A program made the translations under genes and the position numbers. Below are positions 1 to 8,683 of a stretch of 64,000 nt of DNA, one piece after another. The stretch comes from Limisphaerales bacterium. Lineage in GTDB: Bacteria; Verrucomicrobiota; Verrucomicrobiia; Limisphaerales; SXTU01. Under the pieces are notes generated by a model, which was not told where the DNA came from, did no database searches, and worked only from the letters and a program-made list of their open reading frames with translations. Location of the stretch: positions 1 to 64,000 of the forward strand of contig WRPG01000016.1 in assembly GCA_009773355.1 (NCBI GenBank), given 5' to 3'. Every line of letters starts with the position of its first letter. Positions within the stretch are counted from its first letter, which is position 1.

Positions 1-576
1 CGCCAACGGTGCGGCAACCGCAGGTGAGGCCGACGCCGCTGGCGCGCTGGCGCTGGCTGGCGGCGCAGATGGCGGCTCGGCGGAAGCGGGAACCGGGGCC
101 GGGGTTGAGGCCGTGGACGGCGCCGTCGGTGCGGGAGTGGCTGGCACCGGCTGGGCAGCGGGTGCGGGTGCGGCGACGGCCATCGGAGCCGGTGCCGGCG
201 CTGCGGCAAGCGGGGCGAGCTCGGCCGCGTGCTTGGTGATGTAATTGCGGATTTCCTCGTTCGCCAGCGGGGTGAGATCGCCCTGGCAGCCGGGGCAGGT
301 GACGGCCCCAGGCATTTCCTTCTCCGCCAGTTCGAGGTCGAACTTGTAGCGCGCACAGCAGGCACAGACGACTTTGATTTCCTTGAGGGGCCGGGAGCCG
401 GTGCCGACGGGCGGCGGCTCCTTGCCGGAAAGAAAGTCCACGAGCGCGTTGCAGGCGGACGTGGCCGGCGCGCCGCAGGTGGGGCAGACGAGGCCGTCCG
501 GCGCTCGCCCATTCACCAAGTCCATGCCGAACTTGAAGCGGTTGCCGCACTGGCAGGCGATTTTGGTGTCAATCAT
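1..576 (-). CDS. Zinc-ribbon protein with Ala/Pro-rich linker (3' end outside window)
   Basis: The frame opens with ATG at 576 and is still open at base 1, so at least 192 residues are encoded and the C terminus is missing. Cysteines occur in pairs at about residues 8/10 and 31/34, then 71/74 and 94/97 (CxC, CPTC, CACC, CPGC), which suggests two zinc ribbons. After residue 120 the protein becomes an Ala/Pro-rich low-complexity linker, so a further domain probably follows. Similar ribbon-plus-linker proteins occur in the membrane cluster at 13377-17270. It lies downstream of dnaA on the same strand. No function can be assigned. Confidence 0.75.
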   Translation of the reverse strand, partial: MIDTKIACQCGNRFKFGMDLVNGRAPDGLVCPTCGAPATSACNALVDFLSGKEPPPVGTGSRPLKEIKVVCACCARYKFDLELAEKEMPGAVTCPGCQGDLTPLANEEIRNYITKHAAELAPLAAAPAPAPMAVAAPAPAAQPVPATPAPTAPSTASTPAPVPASAEPPSAPPASASAPAASASPAVAAPLA

Positions 577-719
577 GGACGGTCGCGCCCGGCTAGTTTC
601 CCCAGTCCGTTGAAATCAAGTCGCGGTGACGGGCGGGTTCGTAACCCGAACGGGCACGCGAGCAAAGGAAAAATCCCCGCCCCATGCACCGCTGCGAAGA
701 AGCACTTCGCGCGCCGTGG

Positions 720-2087
720 TCAGCGCCGGAGTTTCTTCTCCAGCAGCATCACCGTCTGGCGGACGCCGGAGTCCACTTCCATGCGATCCTTCACGAGGCG
801 GCAGGCGTGCAGCACGGTGCCGTGGTCGCGCCCGCCGAAGGCCTCGCCGATGGTGTTGAGCGAGCTTTCCGTCATCTGCCGCGAGAGGAACATGGCGATC
901 TGCCGCGGGAAGGCGATGTTCTCGGGCCGGCGCTTGCTGGTCATGTCGGCGATGCGCAGGTCGAAGTGCTCGGCGACGCGCTTCTGGATGACCTCGATGC
1001 TGAGGGTGAAGCGGCTTTCCTCATGCAGCACGTCGCGCAGGAGGTTCTCCGCGACCTCAATGCTCATCGGCTTGCCGGTGAGCGAGGCGTAGGAGACGAC
1101 GCGGATGAGCGCGCCCTCGAGGCGGCGGATGTTCGTGCGGATGCGGTTGGCGAGGAAGTCCGCGATGTCGTCGGGCAGCGTGGAACCCATCGCCGCCGCG
1201 CGCTTGCGCAGGATGGCCATGCGCGTCTCGACATCCGGCGGCTGCAAGTCCGTGACCAGCCCCCACTCGAAGCGCGAGACGAGGCGCTGCTCCAGGCCCT
1301 GAATCTCACTGGCCGGGCGGTCGCAGGTCAGGACGATCTGCTTGTGCCCCTCGTGCAGCGCGTTGAAGGTGTGGAAGAACTCCTCCTGGATGCGCTCCTT
1401 GCCGGCGAGGAACTGCACGTCGTCAATCAGCAGCAGATCGGTCTGGCGATACTTCTTGCGGAAGCGCGCGAGGGAGTTGTCCTGCAAGCCGGCGATGAAC
1501 TCGTTGGTGAACTTCTCGGTGGTCATGTAGACCACGCGCGCGCCCTTCTTGTGCGCAGCGACATGGTGGCCGATGGCGTGGAGCAGGTGCGTCTTGCCCA
1601 GCCCGACACCGCCGTAGAGGAAGAGCGGATTGTAGGACTTGCCCGGGGCCTGCGCCACCGCGAGCGCCGCCGAATGGGCGAACTGGTTGTTGCCGACGAC
1701 GAAAGTGTCGAAGGTGTTGCGTGGGTTGAAGGCGGGATCGGCCTCTTGGGGCGCGTGGTTGCTGGTCCGCGCGGCGGCAGGCACGGCGGCTTCAACCAGC
1801 TTGCTCTTGACCGGGTGATGGTTCGGCGTGGGCGCATGCGTGGAAACCCGGAAGCGCACCTCCAACTGCTTGCCCGTCGCGCTCGCAATCACGTCGCGCA
1901 ACAGGCCGAGGTAGTTGTCCTTGAGCCACACCTCGCAGAAGTCGTCGGCGACTTCGAGGGTGAAGGCGGCGGCGTCCATGCCGACCGCGCGCACTGGCGC
2001 AAACCAGAGGTTGTAAATCTCGGGATTGAGGAGCGAGCGGAGATTTTCCTGGGCGGCTGACCAGATTTTTTCGGCGTTGGGCTGCAT
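720..2087 (-). CDS. dnaA: Chromosomal replication initiator protein DnaA
   Basis: DnaA binds DnaA boxes at the origin and opens the DNA for helicase loading. Domain I is recognisable near the start (IWSAAQENLRSLLNPEIYNLWF). The AAA+ domain has Walker A GGVGLGKTH and Walker B LLLIDD, and the C-terminal DNA-binding helix-turn-helix contains the signature GRDHGTVLHAC. The ATG at 2087 gives 455 residues, a normal family length. An in-frame GTG at 2132 would add 15 residues, and neither start has a clear ribosome-binding site. A small hairpin (CGGGTT/AACCCG, 634-648) lies downstream without a T-run. Identity is secure; only the start is uncertain. Confidence 0.96.
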   Translation of the reverse strand: MQPNAEKIWSAAQENLRSLLNPEIYNLWFAPVRAVGMDAAAFTLEVADDFCEVWLKDNYLGLLRDVIASATGKQLEVRFRVSTHAPTPNHHPVKSKLVEAAVPAAARTSNHAPQEADPAFNPRNTFDTFVVGNNQFAHSAALAVAQAPGKSYNPLFLYGGVGLGKTHLLHAIGHHVAAHKKGARVVYMTTEKFTNEFIAGLQDNSLARFRKKYRQTDLLLIDDVQFLAGKERIQEEFFHTFNALHEGHKQIVLTCDRPASEIQGLEQRLVSRFEWGLVTDLQPPDVETRMAILRKRAAAMGSTLPDDIADFLANRIRTNIRRLEGALIRVVSYASLTGKPMSIEVAENLLRDVLHEESRFTLSIEVIQKRVAEHFDLRIADMTSKRRPENIAFPRQIAMFLSRQMTESSLNTIGEAFGGRDHGTVLHACRLVKDRMEVDSGVRQTVMLLEKKLRR

Positions 2088-2132
2088 TCGCGTGGGTTTT
2101 CGCCAAAGCTCGGTTCCGTCCACCTTATTCAC

Positions 2133-2513
2133 GCCGCTCTGTTACAGCCGGGAAACACCGATAAAGGCGCGGAATTTCGCGCGCTTTTGGGCGGGTCCGG
2201 CAGATTGAACAAAGCGTTTCATGGGGGCGTGGTTGGCGGGTTGAAATCAGCTTAACAGGTTCAAGTTCAATTACTTAGAATTCAGGTCTTCCGGTTTTCG
2301 AGGAAAAACGTCCCTCAGTGTTATGACGACCGGAAGCGCATTGACTGAGACAGCTTGTAGGGCAGTGAAAGGGTGCTGGGAAGGACAATATATCAAGTCT
2401 TGTTCGCAGGTTATTCACAGACGGAGTTTGTCCAATAAAATCGGGGGTTTTCTGTATTTTTCCCGGCGTGGCGCACTGCTCCATCGGACTCCAGTGGTGA
2501 AAAAGCCGGCGCG
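2133..2513. other. Intergenic region upstream of dnaA with one DnaA-box match
   Basis: These 381 bases between dnaA and the PII gene contain no supportable gene. A perfect match to the DnaA-box consensus TTATNCACA (TTATTCACA) lies at 2411-2419, next to an A/T-rich stretch (about 2387-2460). A second near match (TTATTCACG) overlaps the alternative GTG start of dnaA at 2124-2132. An 8-bp inverted repeat, CTTCCGGT/ACCGGAAG, is at 2288-2295 and 2329-2336. It may hold the dnaA promoter with autoregulation, or part of an origin. One perfect box is too few to call oriC. Confidence 0.4.
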
Positions 2514-2924
<411 letters not shown>

Positions 2925-3872
2925 TTACTTTCGCCGCCACTCCACTTTGGGCGGCTCGGGCAGGCCCTGCGCGCGCAGCGCCGTGCGGAAGTGCATCTTC
3001 GCCACCCGCGCCAGCGTCCCGGCGCCGTGCTGCTCGACGATCTGCTTCGCCACCTTGTCCACCGCGGCGGATGCGCCCTTCGGTAGTTCCACGCCAATCT
3101 CCCGGCCCATCTTCGCCAATCCCGTCACGAACTCATGCCGCGCCAGAATCGAAGCCGCTGCCACCGCGAGGTCCGCTTCCGCCTTGTGCCGCTGCACAAT
3201 CTTCAGCTTCAACCCGCGCGCCTTCGCCTCGCGCGCAACGGTCGTCTCCGTCGCGGCGAACTGGTCAATGATGGCGTGCTCCGGCGGCGGGTTCAGATGA
3301 TGCGCCGGCGCGAGCACGGCGAGGATGGAGTTCACATGACCCTTCGCCAGCAGCGGGTTCAGGCTGCCGATGTCGCGGTAGCGCTGGTTGTAATTGGTGC
3401 CGCCCAGCGAAAGCACCTCGCTGTGGCAGCCGGGCGTCTCGCGGATGATCTTGGCGAGGTCCGCGATGCGCCGGTCGCTGCCGATGTTCTTCGAGTCCTG
3501 GATGCCGGCGTCCTTCCACGCGCGCACGACCGACTCGTTCACATACACCGCCGCCACGCAGAGCGGCCCGAAGAAATCGCCCTTGCCCGACTCGTCCACG
3601 CCGATGCGCGCCACGAACATCTCCGGGTGCAACACCTCCTCGTAGCCCAGCTCCGCCTGCTTCAAAATCTCCGGCTCCAGCACGAACTCGACAAATTCCT
3701 GCGTGCCCTTGCCCTGCACCACCAGCTTGCCGCTCTCGTAGAACACGACGTTCAGCTTGTCCTTCTCGCCGGCGAACCGCGCGTAAGGCACCGTGCGCGG
3801 CTTGAAACCATGCTCGCGAAGATGCGCGTCCAGCGCGGCGGCCTGCTCGTCCGTCAGCTTGCAAGTGTGCAT
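2925..3872 (-). CDS. rnhC: Ribonuclease HIII
   Basis: RNase HIII cleaves the RNA strand of RNA-DNA hybrids. The 315-residue product begins MHTCKLTDEQ and has an N-terminal TBP-like substrate-binding domain (about 1-85), then the catalytic core starting at DESGKGDFFGPL with Asp93 and Glu94. Later acidic motifs are at ADLAVAAASILAR and IIDQF. The ATG at 3872 was chosen because the extension upstream of it is repeat-derived (FELWTLSLEL) and overlaps the divergent mutY region. The usual length is close to 310. Confidence 0.93.
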   Translation of the reverse strand: MHTCKLTDEQAAALDAHLREHGFKPRTVPYARFAGEKDKLNVVFYESGKLVVQGKGTQEFVEFVLEPEILKQAELGYEEVLHPEMFVARIGVDESGKGDFFGPLCVAAVYVNESVVRAWKDAGIQDSKNIGSDRRIADLAKIIRETPGCHSEVLSLGGTNYNQRYRDIGSLNPLLAKGHVNSILAVLAPAHHLNPPPEHAIIDQFAATETTVAREAKARGLKLKIVQRHKAEADLAVAAASILARHEFVTGLAKMGREIGVELPKGASAAVDKVAKQIVEQHGAGTLARVAKMHFRTALRAQGLPEPPKVEWRRK

Positions 3873-3890
3873 CGTCAGCGGTTTCACAGG

Positions 3891-3989
3891 CGGGAGTTTC
3901 AGGTTTGGCGTTTCGGGATTCGAGTGCAAACTGCGCGCCGTGCCGCGTCCGCCCGCCAGTTCCAAGCTCAAGGTCCAAAGTTCAAAGTC
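3891..3989. repeat. Palindromic heptad element between rnhC and mutY
   Basis: The left arm reads as degenerate 7-mers (TTTCAGG, TTTGGCG, TTTCGGG, ATTCGAG). The right arm carries the complementary type (TTCCAAG, CTCAAGG, TCCAAAG, TTCAAAG). It sits between divergent genes and runs into the mutY N terminus, where it is read as SSKLKVQSSK. It belongs to the same word family as the elements at 7621-7711 and 8466-8680. Confidence 0.6.
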
Positions 3990-5118
3990 GCGCCGTGCCG
4001 CCACGCGCCCGGCTATTCCGCGTTCGCTCGTTCCCGCGCTGCTCGACTGGTTCGCCACCGCCGCCCGCGACCTGCCGTGGCGGCGCACGCTCGACCCCTA
4101 CGCGATTTGGGTCAGCGAAATCATGCTCCAGCAAACGCAGGTGAAGACGGTCATCCCTTATTGGGAGCGCTGGATGCGCGAGCTGCCCGATGTGACCGCG
4201 CTCGCCGCCGCACCGGAGCAACGGCTGCTGAAGCTCTGGGAGGGCCTCGGCTACTACACGCGCGTCCGCAACCTGCAAAAGGCCGCGCAGCACATCGTCG
4301 CCACGCACGCCGGCCAGTTCCCCCGCGCCTTCGAGGCCGTGCTCGCGCTGCCCGGCGTGGGTCGCTACACAGCGGGCGCGATTTCCAGCATCGCCTTCAA
4401 CCAGCCCGCACCCATCCTCGACGGCAACGTCATCCGCGTCCTCACCCGTAACTTTGCCATCGGCGAAAACCCGCGCGACAAGGCGACCAACGAACATCTC
4501 TGGCAACTCGCCACGCACCTCGTGGTAGCCGCCGCTCCGGTTACGCATTACGCATTACGCATTACGCCTCTTATCATCTCCGGCCCGTGTTCAGCGTTGA
4601 ACCAATCCCTCATGGAGCTCGGCGCGACCGTCTGCACACCGCAAAACCCGCAATGCCTCCTCTGTCCCGTGCGCACCCACTGCGTCGCGCATCGCGAAGG
4701 CCGTGTGGATGAACTGCCGAACCTCGGCCCGCGCGCGACCGCGACCAGCCGCGAGTTCCACACCTTCGTCGTGGAGCACGACGGAAAGTTTCTCGTGACG
4801 CAGCGACCCGCTGGCGTCGTGAACGCGGGCCTGTGGGAGTTCCCAAACCTCGAAATCACCGGACAGTGCGGCACTCCGGCGGCTTCGTTGAAACAGCTTC
4901 TCCAAGTCACCGCCCGCTGCGAGCCGCTGTGCGCGATCAGGCACTCCATCACGCGTTACCGCATCACGCAGCATGTGTTTCGCGTCAGGGTGGCGGGGCT
5001 GATGCGGCCTCCATCCCCCCTGCGCTGGCTTGCGCCGGGCGAATTGCCCCACTTGCCTTTCACCAGCGCCCACGGGCGCATCCTGCGTCGCCTTCAGCGT
5101 GGGAGCGCCGGCGCCTGA
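3940..5118 (+). CDS. mutY: A/G-specific adenine glycosylase MutY
   Basis: MutY removes adenine mispaired with 8-oxoguanine. Visible motifs are the catalytic Glu in SEIMLQQTQV (Glu60), the HhH region LPGVGRYTAGA, the catalytic Asp in LDGNVIRV (Asp161), the 4Fe-4S ligands CTPQNPQCLLCPVRTHC and a C-terminal NUDIX-like 8-oxoG recognition domain (FLVTQRPAGVVNAGLWEFPN). The GTG at 3940 is a guess: the first unambiguous family residues begin about 30 codons later and the segment between is repeat-derived. Residues about 200-214 (VTHYALRITP...) are an in-frame heptad-repeat insertion just before the conserved NQSLMELGA motif. Confidence 0.9.
   Translation: MPRPPASSKLKVQSSKSRRAATRPAIPRSLVPALLDWFATAARDLPWRRTLDPYAIWVSEIMLQQTQVKTVIPYWERWMRELPDVTALAAAPEQRLLKLWEGLGYYTRVRNLQKAAQHIVATHAGQFPRAFEAVLALPGVGRYTAGAISSIAFNQPAPILDGNVIRVLTRNFAIGENPRDKATNEHLWQLATHLVVAAAPVTHYALRITPLIISGPCSALNQSLMELGATVCTPQNPQCLLCPVRTHCVAHREGRVDELPNLGPRATATSREFHTFVVEHDGKFLVTQRPAGVVNAGLWEFPNLEITGQCGTPAASLKQLLQVTARCEPLCAIRHSITRYRITQHVFRVRVAGLMRPPSPLRWLAPGELPHLPFTSAHGRILRRLQRGSAGA
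4541..4568 (+). repeat. In-frame heptad repeat inside mutY
   Basis: Four tandem 7-mers (TTACGCA three times, then TTACGCC) lie inside mutY and are read as VTHYALRIT. The same words occur in the intergenic palindromes at 6975-7055, 27681-27752 and 60326-60416. Only one arm is obvious here. It lies in a loop between two conserved MutY segments. Confidence 0.75.
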
Positions 5119-5120
5119 GC

Positions 5121-5903
5121 CTAGGGCTGGGCCGGCGCCTTGGTCTTCCCGCGCGGGCGGAAGAGCACGTCGGCGACGTTGCGGACATACTGCTCATCCG
5201 CGATGCCCTCGACGGTGTCCGGAGGAAACTCCACGAGCGACTTGAAGTGCGCCGCCAGCTCGGCGAAGAGCTGCACGCGGGCCGTTGGCTCCAGTTCGTC
5301 GCGGCGCATGAGGGCCTGCAACGCTGCGCTCGCCTCCGCCGGGGAGACGCGCTGGCGGAGGCGGGCTTCGAGGTGCGGATGGGCGCGCAAGGAGTTGAAC
5401 TTGCCGGCGAGCAGTTGCTCCAGGTCCGGCTGACGCGGTTGTGGGTGGCGCACGACGATGGTGTTCGCCGCGAGGTCGCCGAGCCGCTGCGCGCGCTGGC
5501 TCACGAGGCAGGCGATGCCACCGACCAAGTAGGCCATCGGCAACCCGTCCACGGCGCGCAGCAGGTTGCGGATGACCACCTGGCTGAACTGGAGCTGCAA
5601 GCCCTGCGCGTCCATCACGCGCAGCCGCAGCAGGCGCTTGCCGAGCGTCTGGCCGCGCCAGAGCCACTCGCACCCGATGCCGTAGCCGATCTGCGCGACG
5701 AAGAAGAGCAGGATGCCCAGCGCCGTCGCGAAGTCCTCGCTGATCCAGCCGAGCATCCGGATCGCGGAATTGAGCAGTTGCGACACCACGCCCAGGCACG
5801 CGATGTCCACCAGCCACGCGAAGAAGCGCGTCACCGGTCCCGCCAGCGGCAGCGCGAAGACGATGCCCTCCGGCGTGCGGATGAGGAGCGTGTTCGTTTT
5901 CAA
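5121..5903 (-). CDS. RDD-family membrane protein
   Basis: This 260-residue protein has an N-terminal RDD domain: FFAWLVDIACLG (membrane segment with Asp), a middle hydrophobic segment with GYGIGCEWLWRGQTLGKRLLRLRV, and a third segment ending RLGDLAANTIVV. A soluble tail with Glu/Arg-rich helices follows residue 160. It is the last gene of the leftward MoxR/DUF58 cluster. The start is TTG at 5903, and TTGA overlaps the TGA stop of the SpoIIM gene by four bases, so translation is probably coupled. The junction touches a palindromic element and may have been altered by it. Confidence 0.82.
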   Translation of the reverse strand: MKTNTLLIRTPEGIVFALPLAGPVTRFFAWLVDIACLGVVSQLLNSAIRMLGWISEDFATALGILLFFVAQIGYGIGCEWLWRGQTLGKRLLRLRVMDAQGLQLQFSQVVIRNLLRAVDGLPMAYLVGGIACLVSQRAQRLGDLAANTIVVRHPQPRQPDLEQLLAGKFNSLRAHPHLEARLRQRVSPAEASAALQALMRRDELEPTARVQLFAELAAHFKSLVEFPPDTVEGIADEQYVRNVADVLFRPRGKTKAPAQP

Positions 5904-6964
5904 GGGTTTTGAGTTTTGAGTTCCGCGTTCTGAGTTGGCGCTCGGAGTAACGACTCAGAACTCGAAACCCGGAACTCAGAACCCCGCTTCCCCGACCGAG
6001 TGAGGAACACCGTGAGCAGCACCAGTTCGACCGTGCCGAACGCGATCTTGCCCGCGTAGAGCTGCGGCCCATGATACTGCGAAAGGAATGCCTCTACGAA
6101 ACCCGCCCAGACCAGCAGCACCGCCACGCCGAAGATCAGCGTCACCAAGTCCGGCCCCGCCGCACGCATCCGCGCGCGCAACGCCAGCCGGCTCCCGCGT
6201 CCGATGAGCGCGTTGCCCAGCACCAGCCCGACCTGCCCGGCGATGAGGATGGCGGGGATTTCCACCGAGCCGTGCGGCAGCAGCCAGGCCAGCAGAAACT
6301 TTGTCTGCCCCGCGAGCACGTAGTCCACCGCCACGCCGCCGAGGATGATGCCGTTGTAGAAGAGCAGCACGATGGTGCCGAGGCCCCAAGTCATGCCCAG
6401 CGCCATTGCGGTGATGGAGACCTTCGTGTTGTGGGTCATCAAGTGCGTGGAGAACTTGGCCTTGTTGCCTTCGAGATGCTTCCCGCCTTCCCGCTCCTCG
6501 CGCGCCACGCGCTTGGCCGGGTCCATCTCACCGTGACCGAACGGGAGCAAAATACTTTTCGCCTCGGAGTCGAACGCGACCGCCCCGAGGCCGAAGAACA
6601 CGCCGACCATCGTGATCGCCACGGAGAGCCACCATGCGCCCGCGTGCCGTCGGAAGGTCTGCGGGAACGTCTGGAAAAACCAGTCCAACGGCGCGAGCCG
6701 GTGCGGCTTCTCGCGCGTCTCGTGGATCTCGCCGTAAGCCCGCGCAACCAAGTTTTCCAGATAACGCCGCGTCTCCGGCTCGGAGGCGAACGTCACCAGC
6801 TTGCCGAGGTCCGCCGAGGTGCGCTCGTAGAGATAGTGCAGCCGCTGAAGCTGCTTCAAGTCCGGCCGCAGCCCAGCGTCCGCCTCCAGCTTCACGAGCA
6901 TGGCTTCCAGCTCGACCCAGTAAGGCCGTTCGGCGAGGACGAATTTTTCCAGATCAATGACCAT
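5900..6964 (-). CDS. SpoIIM/DUF95-family membrane protein
   Basis: The 354-residue product has a soluble N-terminal helical part (about 1-105) and several membrane segments, including SVAITMVGVFFGLGAVAF, VSITAMALGMTWGLGTIVLLFYNGIILGG and LVTLIFGVAVLLVWAGFVEAF, the pattern of the stage II sporulation M family. Such proteins occur beside RDD, DUF58 and MoxR genes in non-sporulating bacteria, with no firmly known function. The last 25 or so residues (from SGKRGSEFRV on) and the stop codon are encoded by a palindromic repeat and are probably not part of the ancestral protein. Confidence 0.85.
   Translation of the reverse strand: MVIDLEKFVLAERPYWVELEAMLVKLEADAGLRPDLKQLQRLHYLYERTSADLGKLVTFASEPETRRYLENLVARAYGEIHETREKPHRLAPLDWFFQTFPQTFRRHAGAWWLSVAITMVGVFFGLGAVAFDSEAKSILLPFGHGEMDPAKRVAREEREGGKHLEGNKAKFSTHLMTHNTKVSITAMALGMTWGLGTIVLLFYNGIILGGVAVDYVLAGQTKFLLAWLLPHGSVEIPAILIAGQVGLVLGNALIGRGSRLALRARMRAAGPDLVTLIFGVAVLLVWAGFVEAFLSQYHGPQLYAGKIAFGTVELVLLTVFLTRSGKRGSEFRVSSSESLLRAPTQNAELKTQNP
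5904..5985. repeat. Palindromic heptad element encoding the SpoIIM C terminus
   Basis: The left arm has GTTTTGA, GTTTTGA, GTTCCGC, GTTCTGA and GTTGGCG. The right arm carries the complementary words GACTCAG, AACTCGA, AACCCGG and AACTCAG. The element lies at the 3' end of the SpoIIM gene and is read in frame to its stop. Confidence 0.85.
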
Positions 6965-6974
6965 GGATTGGGGG

Positions 6975-7055
6975 CGTAAAACGTAATGCGTAATGCGTAA
7001 GCATGAGGCGCACGATCCTGTGGTGATTACGTTTCACGTTTTCCGTTTTTCCCGG
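6975..7055. repeat. Palindromic heptad element at the 3' end of the DUF58 gene
   Basis: The left arm contains GTAAAAC, GTAATGC, GTAATGC and GTAAGC. The right arm contains GATTACGTTTCACGTTTTCC. It begins nine bases past the DUF58 stop and ends ten bases before the SpoIIM start. It is the same word family as 27681-27752 and 60326-60416. Confidence 0.85.
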
Positions 7056-7063
7056 CAGCGCGT

Positions 7064-8464
7064 TCATATCAACTGCCTCCGCTTCACCTGGAGATACTGC
7101 GTCACGAGCTGCGCGCTGAGGCGTTCGTTGTCCAGCAGCGAGAACGAGACGCCGCGATGCTGGAGCGTCTTGCCCAGTTCGCGCAGGCGGTGCCAGAGCA
7201 AATGGCCGCCGAGGCGTTGATACACGTCGTCCACCTTCTCCACGTCGGGCGCGGAGAAGAGCGGGCGCGCGCCGGGCGGCTGCATCATGTTGACGAGGAT
7301 CAGGTGCTGGCGGCAGAGCAGCTCCATGCTGCGCTCGAACTGCTCCGCCAGCAGCGGGTCGTCCAGCGCGGTGAGCACGATGAGCAATGCCCGCCGCCGC
7401 AGCCGCACGCGGAGAAAAGCCGCCAGCTCCTCGAAGTCCGGCGAGACGAGCTGCGGCTGGAGCGTGTAGAGCGCGTCGCGGCAATGGGCGTAGTGCGCCT
7501 TGCCGTTCTTCGCGCGCACGAAGGACTGCACGCGGTCACTGAACGTGAGCAGCCCGAACAAGTCGCCCTGCTGCTCCGCCGCGAGGCCGAGGACGAGCGC
7601 GGCGGTGAGGTAACGCTCCAGAACCGAAGTTCCAGGTTTCAAGTTCAAGGTTCCAAGTTGAGCTTCCGTGGTCGCCAGCTTTGAACTTTGAACTTTGAAC
7701 TCGGAACTTAGAGCCGCTTCCCGCGCGCTCAGGCGCGACGCGTCAATGATGACATACACCTCCTGCGTGCGCTCGATCTGGAAGACCTTCGTCACCGGCT
7801 TGCCGCGCTTGGCGGTGGCCTTCCAGTGGATTTCGCCGTAATCGTCGCCGGGCACATACTCACGGAGCTTCTCGAAGTCGCGCCCCTTGCCGACCTGCCG
7901 CAGCGCGTGGATGCCGAACTGCCCGCGGTTGAGGAACAGCGCCGCCACGCTCTTCCGCTCCGTGAGCAGGTTCGGATAAACGCGGATCTCGCAGCGCGCC
8001 GGCGTGGTGCCGCGCACGGACCAGAAGCCCATCGGCGAAGGACACTCCAGACGGCAGTGGTCGAGGACGTAGTTGCCGCGCTTGAGCGGCTGGAACGGCC
8101 AGTTGAGCCGCGAGCGCTCGGCTTTCGCGGGCAGGAGCGTGGTCAGGTCTTCGTGCGGGGAGGCCAGCTCGCGCGGCAAGGGCAGGCCGAGCCGGACTTC
8201 GCGCTGGTGTTGCGGCGCGTTGATCAGGTGCAAGTCCAGGCCGCCGGGGCGGTCCTTCGAGAGGCGCACGACCTGGGGCAGTTCCACGCTCAGGCCGTCG
8301 AGCGCGCCAAGTCCCATCACCGCGTCGAGCAGCGCGAGCAGCACGAACAGCCCCGCCATTCCGCCGGCGACCAGCGCATACTCCGGCACCGCCACGGCCA
8401 GCGTGGCGAATGGCAGCGCCAGCAGGGCGAACCAGGTCAGGAGGCGTGTGCGGGGGACGATCAT
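7064..8464 (-). CDS. DUF58-domain membrane protein
   Basis: Two N-terminal hydrophobic segments (LLTWFALLALPFATLAVAV and YALVAGGMAGLFVLLALLDAV) are followed by an extracellular beta region. The DUF58 core is GDDYGEIHWKATAKRGKPVTKVFQIERTQEVYVIIDASRLS. The protein then has a VWA-like fold. DUF58 proteins pair with MoxR ATPases. The ATG at 8464 gives 466 residues; the frame upstream of it is repeat. Residues about 252-282 (SSEFKVQSSKL...GTLNLKPGTS) are an in-frame palindromic insertion. Confidence 0.9.
   Translation of the reverse strand: MIVPRTRLLTWFALLALPFATLAVAVPEYALVAGGMAGLFVLLALLDAVMGLGALDGLSVELPQVVRLSKDRPGGLDLHLINAPQHQREVRLGLPLPRELASPHEDLTTLLPAKAERSRLNWPFQPLKRGNYVLDHCRLECPSPMGFWSVRGTTPARCEIRVYPNLLTERKSVAALFLNRGQFGIHALRQVGKGRDFEKLREYVPGDDYGEIHWKATAKRGKPVTKVFQIERTQEVYVIIDASRLSAREAALSSEFKVQSSKLATTEAQLGTLNLKPGTSVLERYLTAALVLGLAAEQQGDLFGLLTFSDRVQSFVRAKNGKAHYAHCRDALYTLQPQLVSPDFEELAAFLRVRLRRRALLIVLTALDDPLLAEQFERSMELLCRQHLILVNMMQPPGARPLFSAPDVEKVDDVYQRLGGHLLWHRLRELGKTLQHRGVSFSLLDNERLSAQLVTQYLQVKRRQLI
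7621..7711. repeat. In-frame palindromic heptad element inside the DUF58 gene
   Basis: The left arm holds AAGTTCC, AGGTTTC, AAGTTCA, AGGTTCC and AAGTTGA. After a short spacer the right arm holds TTTGAAC three times, then TCGGAAC. The element is read through in the DUF58 frame without a stop, adding about 31 residues next to the VWA-like part. Words match 3891-3989 and 8466-8680. Confidence 0.85.
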
Positions 8465-8465
8465 G

Positions 8466-8680
8466 AAGAAGCTCCAAAACCCAAGCTCCAAGTTCCAAAC
8501 AAGCTCCAATCACCAAGCTCCAAGCTGCGGCACGCGATTAGGCGGCGTTGTGTGACACGGGTTGGGAAGCCCGCACCGAAGCCGACTTGGAAGTCTGTGC
8601 CACAAGGCTGCGCCCGCCTCCATTGGCGCTTGGAGCTTGGAGCTTCTTTGGAGCTTGGAACTTGGCGCTTGGGATTTCTC
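8466..8680. repeat. Large nested palindromic element between the MoxR and DUF58 genes
   Basis: Outer arms are heptads of the CCAAGCT/CCAAGTT type (8469-8525) and their complement GGAGCTT/GGAACTT (8624-8673). Between them is a second imperfect palindrome with GTGTGACACGG and CTGTGCCACAAG. It starts four bases after the MoxR stop and ends just before the DUF58 start, so it separates the two genes most often tightly linked in this module. Confidence 0.85.
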
Positions 8681-8683
8681 ATC

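Noticed and set aside
630-648. Hairpin CGGGTT/AACCCG after dnaA as a terminator
   Set aside because: The stem is only six base pairs and has no T-run, so it is noted only in the dnaA entry.
3793-3939. Longer mutY start at 3793
   Set aside because: It would overlap the rnhC start region by 80 bases and add repeat-derived residues with no family similarity.
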